This document shows positions 12,476 through 23,712 of a stretch of DNA of 64,000 nucleotides, one piece after another (position 1 is the first letter of the stretch; each line of letters begins with the position of its first letter). The notes beneath the pieces were generated by a model. It ran no database searches, had not been told where the DNA came from, and saw only the letters and a program-made list of their open reading frames with translations. Origin of the DNA: Streptomyces sp. NBC_01549 (GTDB lineage Bacteria > Actinomycetota > Actinomycetes > Streptomycetales > Streptomycetaceae); contig NZ_JAPEPW010000002.1 in NCBI RefSeq assembly GCF_026339955.1, positions 124,001-188,000 of the forward strand, written 5' to 3'. Both the position numbers and the translations under genes were made by a program.

Positions 12476-12600
12476 TCTGTTCCTCGAATATGTGGGGGAA
12501 GGGGACAGCGAGTGCCGTGCCTGTCCGAGGGAATCCAGCCGGGGCGGTCCGTCGACCGCTCCCGTCAGCGGGCCCGAATGTACTCACGGAGAACACTCAG

Positions 12601-12687
12601 ACATCCCATGTTCCATAGTGATCCCACACACCTGACACAGTGTCAATGCGTGCGTCTCACCGAATCAGAACTCGATCCATCCCATGT
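12601..12687. promoter_or_regulatory. Two ACATCCCATGT-type sites upstream of GH54 copy 2
   Basis: ACATCCCATGT at 12601-12611 and CATCCCATGT at 12678-12687. The same element occurs near 44371-44651 and 52337-52472, always between genes. ACAT and ATGT arms form an inverted repeat around three bases. Operator function is inferred from recurrence. Confidence 0.6.
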
Positions 12688-12723
12688 TTTTCCTGGTCAG
12701 CTCGCCGTGACGGCATGCCGGAA

Positions 12724-12759
12724 CCCGCGTCCGGCGACGGCCACCGTGCCGGACGCGGG
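12724..12759 (-). terminator. Terminator of the GH10 xylanase gene
   Basis: CCCGCGTCCGGC at 12724-12735 pairs exactly with GCCGGACGCGGG at 12748-12759 over a 12-base loop, 63 bases past the GH10 stop. Confidence 0.8.
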
Positions 12760-12821
12760 GGTGGGTTCGCGGTACTCCGAAACGGACCGCGGGCAGGAGC
12801 GCGCGCTTGGCGCCGATCACC

Positions 12822-14297
<1,476 letters not shown>

Positions 14298-14370
14298 TCA
14301 TTCTCCTTGTGTGTGTGGGGGGAAGACACCGACCGCGAGACGGTGCTGCGAGTGGAGTCGGGTCACGGGC

Positions 14371-15510
14371 TCAGGAGGCCGGCAGAGCGGTCCACTGCTG
14401 GTTGGCGCCGCCGTTGCAGTCCCACAGGACCAGTTGCGTACCGTCAGTGGTCGATGCACCGGGGTCGTCGAGGCAGCGGCCGGAGACCGGGTTGCGGTAG
14501 CCGCCGTTGTACGCCTGCCATTGCTGGTTGGTTCCGCCGTTGCAGTCCCAGATCTCGATCTTGGTGCCGTTGGCGGTACCGCGGCCGGTGGCGTCGAGAC
14601 ACTTGCCGAGGGCCCGCAGGGTGCCGTCGGAGTGTGCGGACCACTGCTGCGCGTCGGAGCCGTTGCAGGTCGCGATGTCCGCGGCAGTCCCGTTGGCGCT
14701 GTTGCCGCCGTTCACGTCCAGGCACTTTCCGGCGATTCCGGAGCGCACCTGACCGCCCGCGGAAGCCGGCGGTTTGATCCAGCCTGCCGCGTCCGCGGCC
14801 TGGACCCCGGCGTTGAAGGCGTCCGCCATCTTGCGGTAGCCGTTGTCGTTGGGGTGCAGGGAGTCGGCCAGGTCCGCGCTGGTCAGGGCGCTCATGTCCA
14901 CCAGGCGTACGTGCTTGCCGGCGGCCTGCTCGGCCTGGACGATGCCGGGTAACTTGGCGTTGAACGCGGGCCGGTTGGCCTCCTCGGTGCCGCTGGTGGA
15001 GATGATCACGGTGCCGACGAGGACGGTCGCGTCGGGTGCGTCGTTGGTGATCCGGTCGATGAGCGCACGGAGCCGGTCGGGGGCGGTCGGGATCTGGTAG
15101 TTGCCGTTCAGGTCATTGGTGCCGATCTCCAGGGTGACCACGTTCGGCCGGTAACGGGCCAGCACGGAGTCCGCGATGCCGGTTATCTGGTCGATGCGCC
15201 AGCCGGAGTGGCCTTCGTTGTCCGGGTCGGACATGGTGCCGCCCCGGCCCGAGCCGACGAAGTCCAGGGCGTGTCCCTCGGCCGACAACTGGTTCCACAG
15301 AAAGCCCCGGTAACTGTTCCCCGACGGGCTGCCGACACCCCAGGTGATCGAGTCGCCCAACGGCATCAGCCGCAGGCCGGTGGGCGTTGCGGCGGCCCGT
15401 GCGGCGGAGGACGGCGGCTCGGTGCCGGTGGCGGCCGCCGCGGGCAGGGCGGTGGCGACGCCGAGCGCGGCCGTCAGCGCGGCGGCCAGGGGTGCCGCGT
15501 ACTTCTTCAT
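14371..15510 (-). CDS. Secreted SGNH esterase, CE3-like, with CBM13
   Basis: A 379-residue secreted SGNH/GDSL hydrolase. The serine block LRLMPLGDSITWG (Ser54) and the NDL block IGTNDLNGNY are typical of carbohydrate esterase family 3, which deacetylates xylan; the Asp/His pair is in SLHPNDNGY. The catalytic domain ends near 250 and a CBM13 follows to the C-terminus. The gene at 52620 encodes a close paralogue without the lectin domain. The neighbouring GH10 xylanase gene supports a xylan role. GAGGAA lies five bases before the ATG. Confidence 0.88.
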   Translation of the reverse strand: MKKYAAPLAAALTAALGVATALPAAAATGTEPPSSAARAAATPTGLRLMPLGDSITWGVGSPSGNSYRGFLWNQLSAEGHALDFVGSGRGGTMSDPDNEGHSGWRIDQITGIADSVLARYRPNVVTLEIGTNDLNGNYQIPTAPDRLRALIDRITNDAPDATVLVGTVIISTSGTEEANRPAFNAKLPGIVQAEQAAGKHVRLVDMSALTSADLADSLHPNDNGYRKMADAFNAGVQAADAAGWIKPPASAGGQVRSGIAGKCLDVNGGNSANGTAADIATCNGSDAQQWSAHSDGTLRALGKCLDATGRGTANGTKIEIWDCNGGTNQQWQAYNGGYRNPVSGRCLDDPGASTTDGTQLVLWDCNGGANQQWTALPAS

Positions 15511-15567
15511 CAGCGTTCCTCACTGGTGCGGGACAGTGGGTGGGGGGTGAACGAGCACGCGAGCGGG

Positions 15568-18018
15568 TCAGCGGGGGGTGAAGTCCTGGTTGCTGCCGGC
15601 CGTGTTCTTGCAGGGCCATTGGTCGAGCTGCTGGCCGAGGTTGCTACCGCCGCCGTAGACGTCAAGACACAGACCGCTGTTCTTGTTCTGGAAGGAGTAC
15701 GAGCCGTCGGACTGCGGTACCGGCAGCCACAGACTGGCGGCCGCTCCGTCCGGGGCCTGCTGCACGATGTCGGGCGTACCGGCGGTCGTGGAGCCGCCCG
15801 ACACCGCCACGATCTGTCCGGAGTTCTGCGCCCGCAGCTGTCCGTAACCGCCCGTGGCCGGCACGAACTCGAACTGCTGGTTGCTCTGCCCGTTGCAGGT
15901 CCACTGGCCGATCGCGGCACCCGCGCTGGTGGAGTTGCCGTACACGTCCAGGCACAGACTGTCGCTGCCGATCACCAGCTGGTGGGAGCCGGTGGGGAAG
16001 CCGCCACCGTCGCCCGACGATTGGACGCCCGCCTGCTGGATGACCTGGTTCGCGCCCTGAGGCCAGTTGGTGCCGCTGACCTGGACGTTGCCGGTGAGGA
16101 CATTGTTGTGCGGAGGACCGGTGGCCACGTACGTGTTGCCGCCGTTGTACCAATTGCCGGAGAAGGCGCTGTCGTCGGTGTGGTTGTTCGCATTGACGTT
16201 GGTGAGCGCCCAGTTGCTGGCGTCCTGCACCACGTTGTTGGACACCTTCAGGTACCGGGAGCCCTCGTCGAGGTACAGGGCGGTGGTGCGGTTGTTGTCG
16301 TACATGTAGTTCTCGGAGATCACCGAGCCTGGGCTCGCCGACAGGTTGTAGATGCTGCCGCCGTCGAACATCGCGTTCTTGGTGTCGAAGACCAGGTTGT
16401 GGGAGACGGTGTTGTTCTTCAGCGTCGTGGGAGTGCTGTAGAGGGGCTGGTAGGTGTACGTGCCCCGGTTGACGTAGTCCTGGCTGCCACCCGGGTCGTT
16501 GATCCCCCAGCCCCAGCCGATGTCGATCCCGTCGTAGGGCAGGTGGTCGCACTGGTTGTGGGTGATCGTCGCGTTCGTGACGTAGGTGGACAGGATGGCC
16601 GCGGTCTCCTTGTAGTCGGTGCCCACCCCGCTGACCCGGTTGTTGCTGATGACGATGTTCTGGTTGGTCATCTGCGGGTTGCCGGGGTGGTGCGCGTCCG
16701 GCTGGATCCCGCCGACCTGGATGCCGCTGCCGGCGATGTCGGTGAACGTGTTGCCAGTGATGGTGACGCCGTTGGCGCCGAGTCCGGTACCGGAGGCCGT
16801 GGCGACACCGTCGTTGCCCACGCCCAGTCCGGCCTGCCCGAGTTCGGAGAACGTGTCGCCGGAGAACGTGATGCCGGTGGCGGCGGATACCTGTACGGCC
16901 GCGGGCATCTGCGCCCAGCGGTTACGGGCGGCCTCGAACTGCGTGCACCCCGACTTGCAGGTGCTCAGCCAGTTGGCGGGCATCGCGTAGGCACCGGTGA
17001 TGTGCGCGCCGCTCTGCTGGTCCGCGTAGCCGTCGGATCCGCTCGGGCCGAGCCAGGAGGTTCCCGTGAACCGGATGCCGGTGAAGCTCAGGCCGGTCGC
17101 CGGTGAGCTGTAGCTGCCGCTGATGCCGAGCAGGCTCTGCAGCCGGGGCAGTTCGACGTCGAGGCTGTTCGGGTTCTGCCCCGGCTGGGCCCGGTAGTAG
17201 AGGTCGCCGGTGGACGAGTCGAGATACCACTGTCCGGCCTGCTTGAGGAACGCGTAGTTGTTCTCGAGATACATGGTCCCGCCGGCGAACGGCGCGTTGA
17301 TGGTGTCGTATCCCCAGGAGTTGTTGTTCCACGCGGGCTGCTGCATGGTGATGGTCCTGCCGCTGATCGACTGGACCGGCGCGTAGCGGTCGGTGAAGGA
17401 GTTGAGGCTCTCGACTTCCATGTGGTTCTTGTCCGAGAGCCCGGCCAGGTAGTCGAGGGAGAAGTCGGTGACAGTGAGGCCGGTCTGGGTGAAGGTGAAG
17501 GCGGAGCGGGGCACCTGGATCGCCGCCCGCGGTGCCTCCTTGCCGTTGACGTACAACTGACGCGTGTTCACGTCGGTGCCGACATGGACCGACCAGATAT
17601 TGCTGCTCTGATCATGCACCTGCCAACCTGATATCTGCTGGGCGCCGCTCACGACCGGCTGCTGCCCGGAGACGGCCTGGTAGGTGATGGTGTGGCTGTT
17701 CTGGCCGCCGTCGCCGGAGCCGAAGGTCAGCGGCTTGGACAGCCGGTAGGTGCCACCGGCCAGGTAGACCACGACGTCCGAATCGGCCGAGAGCCGGTGC
17801 GCGGGCTGCTGCGCCTGGTCGATCGTGGCGAACGGCTGCTCGGCGGTGCCGTTCCCGCCGGGAGCCGCACCCGGCACCACGTACAGGGCGGCGGCCGACG
17901 CCTGGGGCTCGGCAGGTACGGCGTACACGGCCCCGGCCGTGGCCAGGCTATGGACCAGTAAGGCGAGCAGAGCCAAGGGGGCGGCCCAGAGGCCGCGGAG
18001 CACTCTGGTTCTGGACAT
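15568..18018 (-). CDS. Secreted right-handed beta-helix protein, GH141/polysaccharide-lyase-like, with CBM13
   Basis: An 816-residue secreted protein. After the signal peptide comes YVVPGAAPGGNGTAEQPFAT, the usual opening of extracellular beta-helix enzymes, then repeated turns rich in Asn and Val (NNTVSHNLVFD, ITGNTFTDIAG) up to about residue 660. The N-terminal half with an inserted sandwich (VSGAQQISGW, LYVNGKEAPRAAI) resembles GH141, a family with fucosidase and xylanase members. A CBM13 fills about 690-816. GGAGG six bases before the ATG at 18018 fixes the start; a longer frame begins 75 codons earlier. Substrate is not readable. The tail is the source type of the fragment at 7406. Confidence 0.75.
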   Translation of the reverse strand: MSRTRVLRGLWAAPLALLALLVHSLATAGAVYAVPAEPQASAAALYVVPGAAPGGNGTAEQPFATIDQAQQPAHRLSADSDVVVYLAGGTYRLSKPLTFGSGDGGQNSHTITYQAVSGQQPVVSGAQQISGWQVHDQSSNIWSVHVGTDVNTRQLYVNGKEAPRAAIQVPRSAFTFTQTGLTVTDFSLDYLAGLSDKNHMEVESLNSFTDRYAPVQSISGRTITMQQPAWNNNSWGYDTINAPFAGGTMYLENNYAFLKQAGQWYLDSSTGDLYYRAQPGQNPNSLDVELPRLQSLLGISGSYSSPATGLSFTGIRFTGTSWLGPSGSDGYADQQSGAHITGAYAMPANWLSTCKSGCTQFEAARNRWAQMPAAVQVSAATGITFSGDTFSELGQAGLGVGNDGVATASGTGLGANGVTITGNTFTDIAGSGIQVGGIQPDAHHPGNPQMTNQNIVISNNRVSGVGTDYKETAAILSTYVTNATITHNQCDHLPYDGIDIGWGWGINDPGGSQDYVNRGTYTYQPLYSTPTTLKNNTVSHNLVFDTKNAMFDGGSIYNLSASPGSVISENYMYDNNRTTALYLDEGSRYLKVSNNVVQDASNWALTNVNANNHTDDSAFSGNWYNGGNTYVATGPPHNNVLTGNVQVSGTNWPQGANQVIQQAGVQSSGDGGGFPTGSHQLVIGSDSLCLDVYGNSTSAGAAIGQWTCNGQSNQQFEFVPATGGYGQLRAQNSGQIVAVSGGSTTAGTPDIVQQAPDGAAASLWLPVPQSDGSYSFQNKNSGLCLDVYGGGSNLGQQLDQWPCKNTAGSNQDFTPR

Positions 18019-18261
18019 CGTCATCCTCCAGTGGTGGCGCACATGGGCCGGTGCTGTCGGGACGGTGTGGCGTTGTTCGCCGTCGAGGCCGCCCGTACAA
18101 CGCACCCACTCCGGGGTCGGGCGAAGGGGATCGGGCCATTCGGCCAGATGGTCGGAGAATCCATGTGAAGCTGCCCGCCGGGCGTCGGCACGGGGATGCC
18201 TGTATCCGGTGGCGGTGGCCCGTGGCCGGGGTGAGCCGACCACGAGCTGGAGCCGTTCAGG

Positions 18262-19857
18262 TCAGTTGAGACTCCATTGCTGGTTGGATTGACCGTTGCA
18301 CGGCCAGAGTTCGGCCAGAGCGCCGTTGGCCGTGGAGGCGCCGATGACGTCAAGGCAGAGTCCGGACTGGGTGCCGGTGACGGTGCCGTCCGAGTTCAGC
18401 TGCCATTGCTGGTTGGCACCGCCGTTGCACGGCCAGGTCACCACCTTGGTGCCGGCGGACGTCTGGTTGTTGTACGCGTCCAGGCACATCTGGCTGCTGC
18501 CGCTGTAGACGGTCAGCTGGCCCGAGGACGTGCGGGTCCAGGTCTGGTTGGCAGCACCACTGCAGCCCCAGATCTGCAGCTGCGTACCGGCCGTGGTGGA
18601 CGAGTTCGGCACGTCCAGGCACTTGCTCGCGCCTACCGCGTGCAGCGCACCGGTGCTCGCCCCGCTGGAGGAGTTGCTGTATCCGGCCTCGGTGATGTTG
18701 GCCTGGACCGCGTTCTCGGTGGCGTCCGACGGGTAGCCGGAGGTCATCACGCCCTCGTAGAAGGTGCCTTGGGCGCCCTTGCTGTTGTCGCCGCCGATGC
18801 CCAGGATGATGGCACCCTGCTTACGCATCGGGTTGTAGCCCGCGACGTTGGGACGTGGTCCGTCGTAGAAGGTGGACAGGCCGCCGGACTGCGCATTGCC
18901 CCCACGGATCGCCCAGTGGTTCGGGCCGCCCTTGACGATGGCGGTCGTGTACCGGTGGTTGATGGTCGGGTCGCCCGCGTTGTAGTGCTGGTTGACCCCG
19001 GAGAACAGGCCGTTCTCCAGGTCGGCCATGATCCAGGGGCCGTTGCCCGAACCGTAGCCCCAGACCTTGATGTTGCCGAAGTAGATGGCCTCCATGGTGC
19101 CGTTGCCGTCGTCATTGCTGTCCGTCTCGGCGTTGCCGTAGTCGAAGCAGCAGCCGCCGTTGTAGTGCGTGCCGTCGAAGATCGCGTACATGCCCTCGGG
19201 GTTGTCCCCGGTGGCGACGCCGTTGGTGTGGTTGTTGCGGTAACCCGTACCGGGCGCCACGAAGACGCCGTAGGCCTTGTGACCCCCCACCGTGGTGGGC
19301 GCGGCGGTCGCGTCGGCGAGGTTGTCGGGGCCGCCCGCGGCACCGCCGCCCGGCGCCTGGGTGAGGTTGTTGCCGCGGCCTGACTGGTCATAGATGATCG
19401 TGATCAGGCAGGTCGTCCCCGAGCAAAACGAGTCCTGGGCGGCTGCGTCGGCGTAACCGCCCGCGCTCAGGACGCCGATGTTCCGGGTGGTGTTGTCCGA
19501 GGCACGCCGGACCTGGTAAAGCGGCCCGTTGTAGGAGGCGTACAAACCTCGCGTCGTACTGTGCGCCGCCACACAGGGCGTACCGCCTGCCGCGTAGAGA
19601 TCACATGGTCCGGACGTGGCAGCCCGGGCCGTCTCGGCCGTGGCCGTGGCACCGGCCAGCGCGCCGACGACGAGCACGGCCGCGGCCCCCGCCCGGGCGA
19701 ACGTTTTCGGCCGGGAGTGGTGGGAGCGCTCCCATTGGCGGGCAAGTGTCTGATCCGGCACATTCTCCGGCCTGCCACGGCGCCGTACCGCCGCGAGCAG
19801 CCGTTGGACGCCACCGCGCCCGGCCAGCAAGTGGCGTCTCGTACGTGTGGTTCCCAT
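18262..19857 (-). CDS. Secreted GH54 alpha-L-arabinofuranosidase with C-terminal CBM13 (copy 3)
   Basis: A 531-residue GH54 enzyme and the copy most like fungal AbfB: it keeps GPWIMADLENGLFSG and GIGGDNSKGAQGTFYEG. The GH54 domain is about 83-398 and CBM13 about 405-531. The N-terminus is unusually long: about 50 basic residues come before the hydrophobic signal core AAAVLVVGALAGA. GGGAG precedes the ATG at 19857. A perfect CebR-type palindrome lies inside this N-terminal coding stretch, and a GAAGCGCTTG site lies about 60 bases upstream. It is the first gene of the left CAZyme run and diverges from the LacI regulator. Confidence 0.92.
   Translation of the reverse strand: MGTTRTRRHLLAGRGGVQRLLAAVRRRGRPENVPDQTLARQWERSHHSRPKTFARAGAAAVLVVGALAGATATAETARAATSGPCDLYAAGGTPCVAAHSTTRGLYASYNGPLYQVRRASDNTTRNIGVLSAGGYADAAAQDSFCSGTTCLITIIYDQSGRGNNLTQAPGGGAAGGPDNLADATAAPTTVGGHKAYGVFVAPGTGYRNNHTNGVATGDNPEGMYAIFDGTHYNGGCCFDYGNAETDSNDDGNGTMEAIYFGNIKVWGYGSGNGPWIMADLENGLFSGVNQHYNAGDPTINHRYTTAIVKGGPNHWAIRGGNAQSGGLSTFYDGPRPNVAGYNPMRKQGAIILGIGGDNSKGAQGTFYEGVMTSGYPSDATENAVQANITEAGYSNSSSGASTGALHAVGASKCLDVPNSSTTAGTQLQIWGCSGAANQTWTRTSSGQLTVYSGSSQMCLDAYNNQTSAGTKVVTWPCNGGANQQWQLNSDGTVTGTQSGLCLDVIGASTANGALAELWPCNGQSNQQWSLN
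19721..19734. promoter_or_regulatory. CebR-type box inside GH54 copy 3
   Basis: TGGGAGCGCTCCCA, a perfect 14-base palindrome identical to the known operator of CebR, the cellobiose-sensing LacI-family repressor of Streptomyces cellulase genes. It lies about 125 bases inside the coding sequence. Confidence 0.8.
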
Positions 19858-19917
19858 CTGATCTCCCTACCGTGCCGACGCAACCCGGTCAGGTTGTGGT
19901 GGTGGCACTGACAAATG

Positions 19918-19931
19918 CCGAAGCGCTTGAA
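19918..19931. promoter_or_regulatory. LacI-type half-conserved palindrome upstream of GH54 copy 3
   Basis: CCGAAGCGCTTGAA, sharing the GAAGCGCTT core with the four sites at 53555-53690 and 63520-63655. One arm is imperfect. Confidence 0.5.
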
Positions 19932-19934
19932 CGT

Positions 19935-21111
19935 GCCGTTGTGCAGTGGGATTGCAGAGAGGTTTCGGGGGAACAGTGCTCCCGGTTTCGAAGGGCTGTC
20001 AAGGATGCGGAGGGCCTGCCACGAACCTTGTGGCGGAATCGATTCGACCGCTGATTCCTGTGGTGCGCAAGGTCTCAGCGCGCTCGAAAAGTTGCGATGT
20101 GACGGCAGCGGACGACGACGCGACCGCCCGCCGTGCGGGCGCTGCGGGCCGCGCGGGTGTGCCCGACGGCCGGGCCCGGATCACCGGATGACTCACCATC
20201 ATGCCGGTGAACAGGGACGTAGCCGAAGCGCCCCAGACCGCGGAGCGCCGGTTCGGAGGGCGCCGGCCGAAGCGGCGGCGCCTCGGCCCGCGCGTCCGCG
20301 CCGCCTTCACGGCGGGACGCCATTGACCCCGAACTCCACCAGTCGTGCTACCCCGTCGAAGCACTTGTGCGGAATCGATTCGCTGCATGCCGTCCGGTCA
20401 TACCTGAGACGCGGAACGTGTGACGATTCCCGGCAGCTCGACGCCGTTCCCCGCGACTCATGGCACTCGGGCATCCTTCGTCGGCCCGAGCCCGAAAGGG
20501 CGCAGCGCAGGCCCGCCGCATGCACCGCCGGGCAACAGGGCGCTCGACCAGCACCGGCCCTGACCACTCCCCCGGACGGATGTCGACGAGGTCCCGCTCG
20601 ATCCCGGACGCGGTCCGGCCGCTCCGTCATGCCCCGTACCGGGTGATCGTGAGCGCACGAGGGCGCACCGTCCTGGCGCCCCACCGGGCTGTCGAAACCG
20701 GGTGCACCGAGGAGATTGCCGGGTGCACCAAGGGGGTTACCGACGCCAAGAAGCGCACATTCACGGCGGGAGCCCGAGAACTTCCCCTCCAGCCGGACAC
20801 AGCCCGGCTTGGGGGCACGGCCCGTCACGACGGTTGCGGCCGCGATCGGGTGGGGTCGCCAGCCGCCGACGCCGGTTGGAGGGTCACGAGCATCGCAGCG
20901 ACAAGTCCCGCGACGGTCACGTTTCGTCGTGATCGGCGTCGAGAACAACCACCGCGCCGACTACGACGTCGCCCTCGCGCCCCGGCGAAGAGCTACGGTC
21001 GTCAGCCTTACGCCGAAGGCTGTACCACCCCGCGCCGACACCCCGGGCCTGATGGCGAGCAGATGCGCGCAAGGTATCCTTCGGCCCGCGGTCAAGTTGT
21101 CGGGGAGCTGC
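19935..21111. other. Long intergenic region before the LacI regulator
   Basis: About 1.2 kb without a supported gene. Several overlapping open frames exist on both strands but none shows a recognisable domain. It holds two copies of GAATCGATTC and must contain the divergent promoters of the GH54 and LacI genes. A stretch reading FVVIGVENNHRADYDVALAP in the frame just upstream of the regulator at about 20930-20990 may be a gene remnant; it was not identified. Confidence 0.5.
20036..20381. promoter_or_regulatory. Pair of GAATCGATTC palindromes
   Basis: GAATCGATTC occurs at 20036-20045 and 20372-20381, both inside the longer shared string GCGGAATCGATTCG. A central CG in an even palindrome is typical of LacI-family operators, and a LacI gene follows at 21112. 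Confidence 0.45.
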
Positions 21112-22134
21112 ATGAACATCGGGGAGATCGCTCGGCGCGCCGGCGTGTCACGCAGCACCGTGTCCTACACGCTCAGCGGCAAACGACCCGTCTCGAGCAA
21201 GACCCGGAGACGTATCCAAGACGTGATCGACGAATTGGGCTATCGCCCCAACGCGACCGCGCGGGCCCTCAAGGAGGGCCGGACCCGGACGATCGGTCTC
21301 GTCATCCCGCCGGCCGGCAACAGGCTCACACACATGCAACTGGACTTCGTTGCCAGCGTGGTCGATGCCGCCGCCCGGGTCGACCTGGATGTGCTGCTGT
21401 CCCCTTCCGGCGGGGATCATGACCGCTCCTTCGAGCGGTTGGCCTCGGAGGGCCGCGTGGACGGTGTCATCCTGATGGAGATCCGCATGGAGGACCCTCG
21501 TGTGGGTCGCCTGCAGGACGCCGGGCTGCCCTTCGTCGGTATCGGGCACACGGCCGGCGACCAGCAGATGTCCTGGATCGACGTCGACTACGCCGGCTTG
21601 GTCCAGCACTGTGTGCGACACCTCGCCGATCTGGGGCACCGCCGAGTGGCTCTGATCACTCGTTCCCCGGAACTCGTCTCGGCCGGTTACGGCCCGGCGC
21701 GCAGGGCCAGAGACGGTTTCGAGGCCGCCATAGCGGAACGCGGCCTCGACGGCATCGAAGTGCCTTGCGGGGACGACGCCCGCTCGGGTCAGGAATGCGT
21801 CGAGGCGCTCCTGCGCAGCCATCCGGACCTCACCGCTGTCACCACCATCAACGAGGCCGCCCTGCCCGGCATCCAGCGCGCGCTGGCGGACGCTGGCCTC
21901 CAAGTGCCGTACGACTTCTCCATCACCGGAGTGGCGGCCAAGGCCTGGGCCGAGGACTTCCACCCACCGCTCACGGCAGCGGACGTACCGGCTCTGGACA
22001 TGGGCGAGAAAGCCGTTTCCCTGCTGGTGGAACGCATCACCGCGCCGGACACCCCGCCTCGGCACATCCTGTTGACCCCCCCAATCTCGCTGCGCTCCAG
22101 CACAGCGGCCGCACGCCCTGGCCGGCAGGTGTGA
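21112..22134 (+). CDS. LacI-family transcriptional regulator
   Basis: A 340-residue sugar-responsive repressor. The N-terminal helix-turn-helix reads NIGEIARRAGVSRSTVSYTL with hinge residues RPNATARALKEGRT, then a periplasmic-binding-type effector domain (IGLVIPPAGN, DLGHRRVALITRSPE). The ATG at 21112 has GGGAG upstream; the frame is open 132 codons further but without the fold. It is divergent from the left CAZyme run and upstream of cellulase fossils, so it likely controls one of these. The effector cannot be told from sequence. Confidence 0.92.
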   Translation: MNIGEIARRAGVSRSTVSYTLSGKRPVSSKTRRRIQDVIDELGYRPNATARALKEGRTRTIGLVIPPAGNRLTHMQLDFVASVVDAAARVDLDVLLSPSGGDHDRSFERLASEGRVDGVILMEIRMEDPRVGRLQDAGLPFVGIGHTAGDQQMSWIDVDYAGLVQHCVRHLADLGHRRVALITRSPELVSAGYGPARRARDGFEAAIAERGLDGIEVPCGDDARSGQECVEALLRSHPDLTAVTTINEAALPGIQRALADAGLQVPYDFSITGVAAKAWAEDFHPPLTAADVPALDMGEKAVSLLVERITAPDTPPRHILLTPPISLRSSTAAARPGRQV

Positions 22135-22230
22135 GTCGACCCCGCGGCGCGCTGAGCCGGGCGGGTACGACGATCGCGTCCACAAGACGCCCCCGACGCC
22201 CACCGTTCCACAGGCCGAGTCCAGCGTCTG

Positions 22231-22495
22231 CCGTGGATTGACTGGACGCCGCTGGACGGTCTCTACAACCTCTGTGCCCAATGGGCAGAAGGCTTCATGA
22301 CGGACTGTGTGCGCGCCGTGGACGCGGTCGCCGAGCTGCCAGGACTTGACAGTGGGGAGGGACAGTACCTGGAACTCACCCGATACCTGCGCCGGCACGG
22401 TCCGCACCGCGTCGAGACGACCTTCGCCGCACTCGACCACTTCGACGGTGTCCACTTCGCTCACCGCGCCACAGCCCGGCCCTGTTCAGCCACAC
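22231..22495 (+). pseudogene. Remnant of a CE7 acetyl xylan esterase (cephalosporin-C deacetylase family)
   Basis: The frame reads FMTDCVRAVDAVAELPGLD, then directly YLELTRYLRRHGPHRVETTF and HFDGVHFAHRAT. These match separate blocks of CE7 esterases (TDAVRAVEAAASFPQVD; YAEITNFL; FDGVNFAARA in Thermotoga). The section between them, which holds the GGSQGGG nucleophile motif, is deleted, and the C-terminus is gone. The frame stays open to 22560 but into unrelated sequence. Confidence 0.7.
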
Positions 22496-22660
22496 GGGCT
22501 GGCTCCGCCGCAGCACGGGAGGAGGCCGACCGGCGTGGACGAACGTCGTCGCAGGGGTAGCGGCCTCCTTTCTGTGCCATTTCTGTGAAACGCGGCAACC
22601 TCCTGCCCGGCGGCGACCACTGGAAAGCGACTCAACTCGATCTTCCAGAACGGATGAGCA

Positions 22661-23712
22661 ATGAGAAAGCAGCAAGCCCCACAGCACCGCCGACCTGGTC
22701 TTCGAGAGCGTCAACGAGCCCCAGTTCGACAACGCCGACAACACCCGCAAGGCGCAGCTGCTCAACGAGCTGAACGCGTCCTTCCACAAGGTCGTGCGGG
22801 CTTCGGGCGGCAACAACAAGAACCGTCTGCTCATGCTGCCCACCGAGGGCTGCACCCCCGACCAGCGGCTGATGGACGGCCTGGTCACCACGATCAAGTC
22901 GCTGCGCGACTCCCGGCTCATCGCGACCGTGCACTACTACGGCTACTTCCCGTTCAGCGTGAACGTCGCCGGCTCCACCCGCTTCGACACGCAGGCCCGG
23001 GGTGACCTGGACAAGACGTTCAAGCGGATGCACGACACCTTCGTCGCCCAGGGCAACCCCGTCGTTCTCGGCGAGTACGGCCTGCTCGGCTACGACCACG
23101 GTCCCGGCGCGGTCGAACACGGCGAGATGCTCAAGTACTTCGAGGCGCTCGGCCACGCCGCCCGCACCAACAAGGTCACCACCGTGCTGTGGGACAACGG
23201 TGCCTTCTACGACCGCGCCGAGCGCCGGTGGAAGGACACGGGGCTGTTCCGCCAGATGAAGTCGAGTTGGACGACGCGCTCGGCGACGGCCTCCACCGAC
23301 CGCGTCTTCGTGCCGAGGTCCGGCCGCGTCAAGGACCGTACGCTCACCCTGGACCTGAACGGCGCCACCTTCACAGCGCTCAAGCAGGGCACCACCAAGC
23401 TGGTCAGCGGCCGGGACTACACCCTCTCCGGCAGCCGGCTCACCCTGAAGGCGGCCGCACTCACCCGGCTCGTCGGCGACCGCTCCCCCGGCGTCAACGC
23501 GACGCTCCAGGCCGGGTTCTCCCGAGGAGTGCCCTGGCGCATCCAGGTGGTCACCTACGACGCCCCGGTGCAGACGGACACGACCGGTACGACGGCGTCG
23601 TTCGGCATCCCCACACAGTTCCGGGGTGACGCGCTGGCGACGATGCAGGCCACGTACGCCGACGGCAGCAACGCCGGCCCGACCAACTGGACTTCGTACC
23701 AGGAGTCACACC
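22661..23712 (+). pseudogene. GH5 cellulase pseudogene with internal deletion
   Basis: A possible start reads MRKQQAPQHRR, like the N-terminus of the intact paralogue at 59668 (MKDIRRPEHHR). It then jumps out of frame to LVFESVNEP, equivalent to residue 189 of that paralogue, so about 175 codons are lost. From there the GH5 frame runs well conserved through LGEYGLLGYD and an X2-type module to NWTSYQE at 23706, where it breaks. Both catalytic glutamates remain but half the barrel is missing. Confidence 0.85.

Noticed and set aside
20307-20948. 213-codon minus-strand open frame in the long gap before the LacI gene
   Set aside because: No domain, no ribosome site, and a similar-sized frame overlaps it on the plus strand; neither looks coding.
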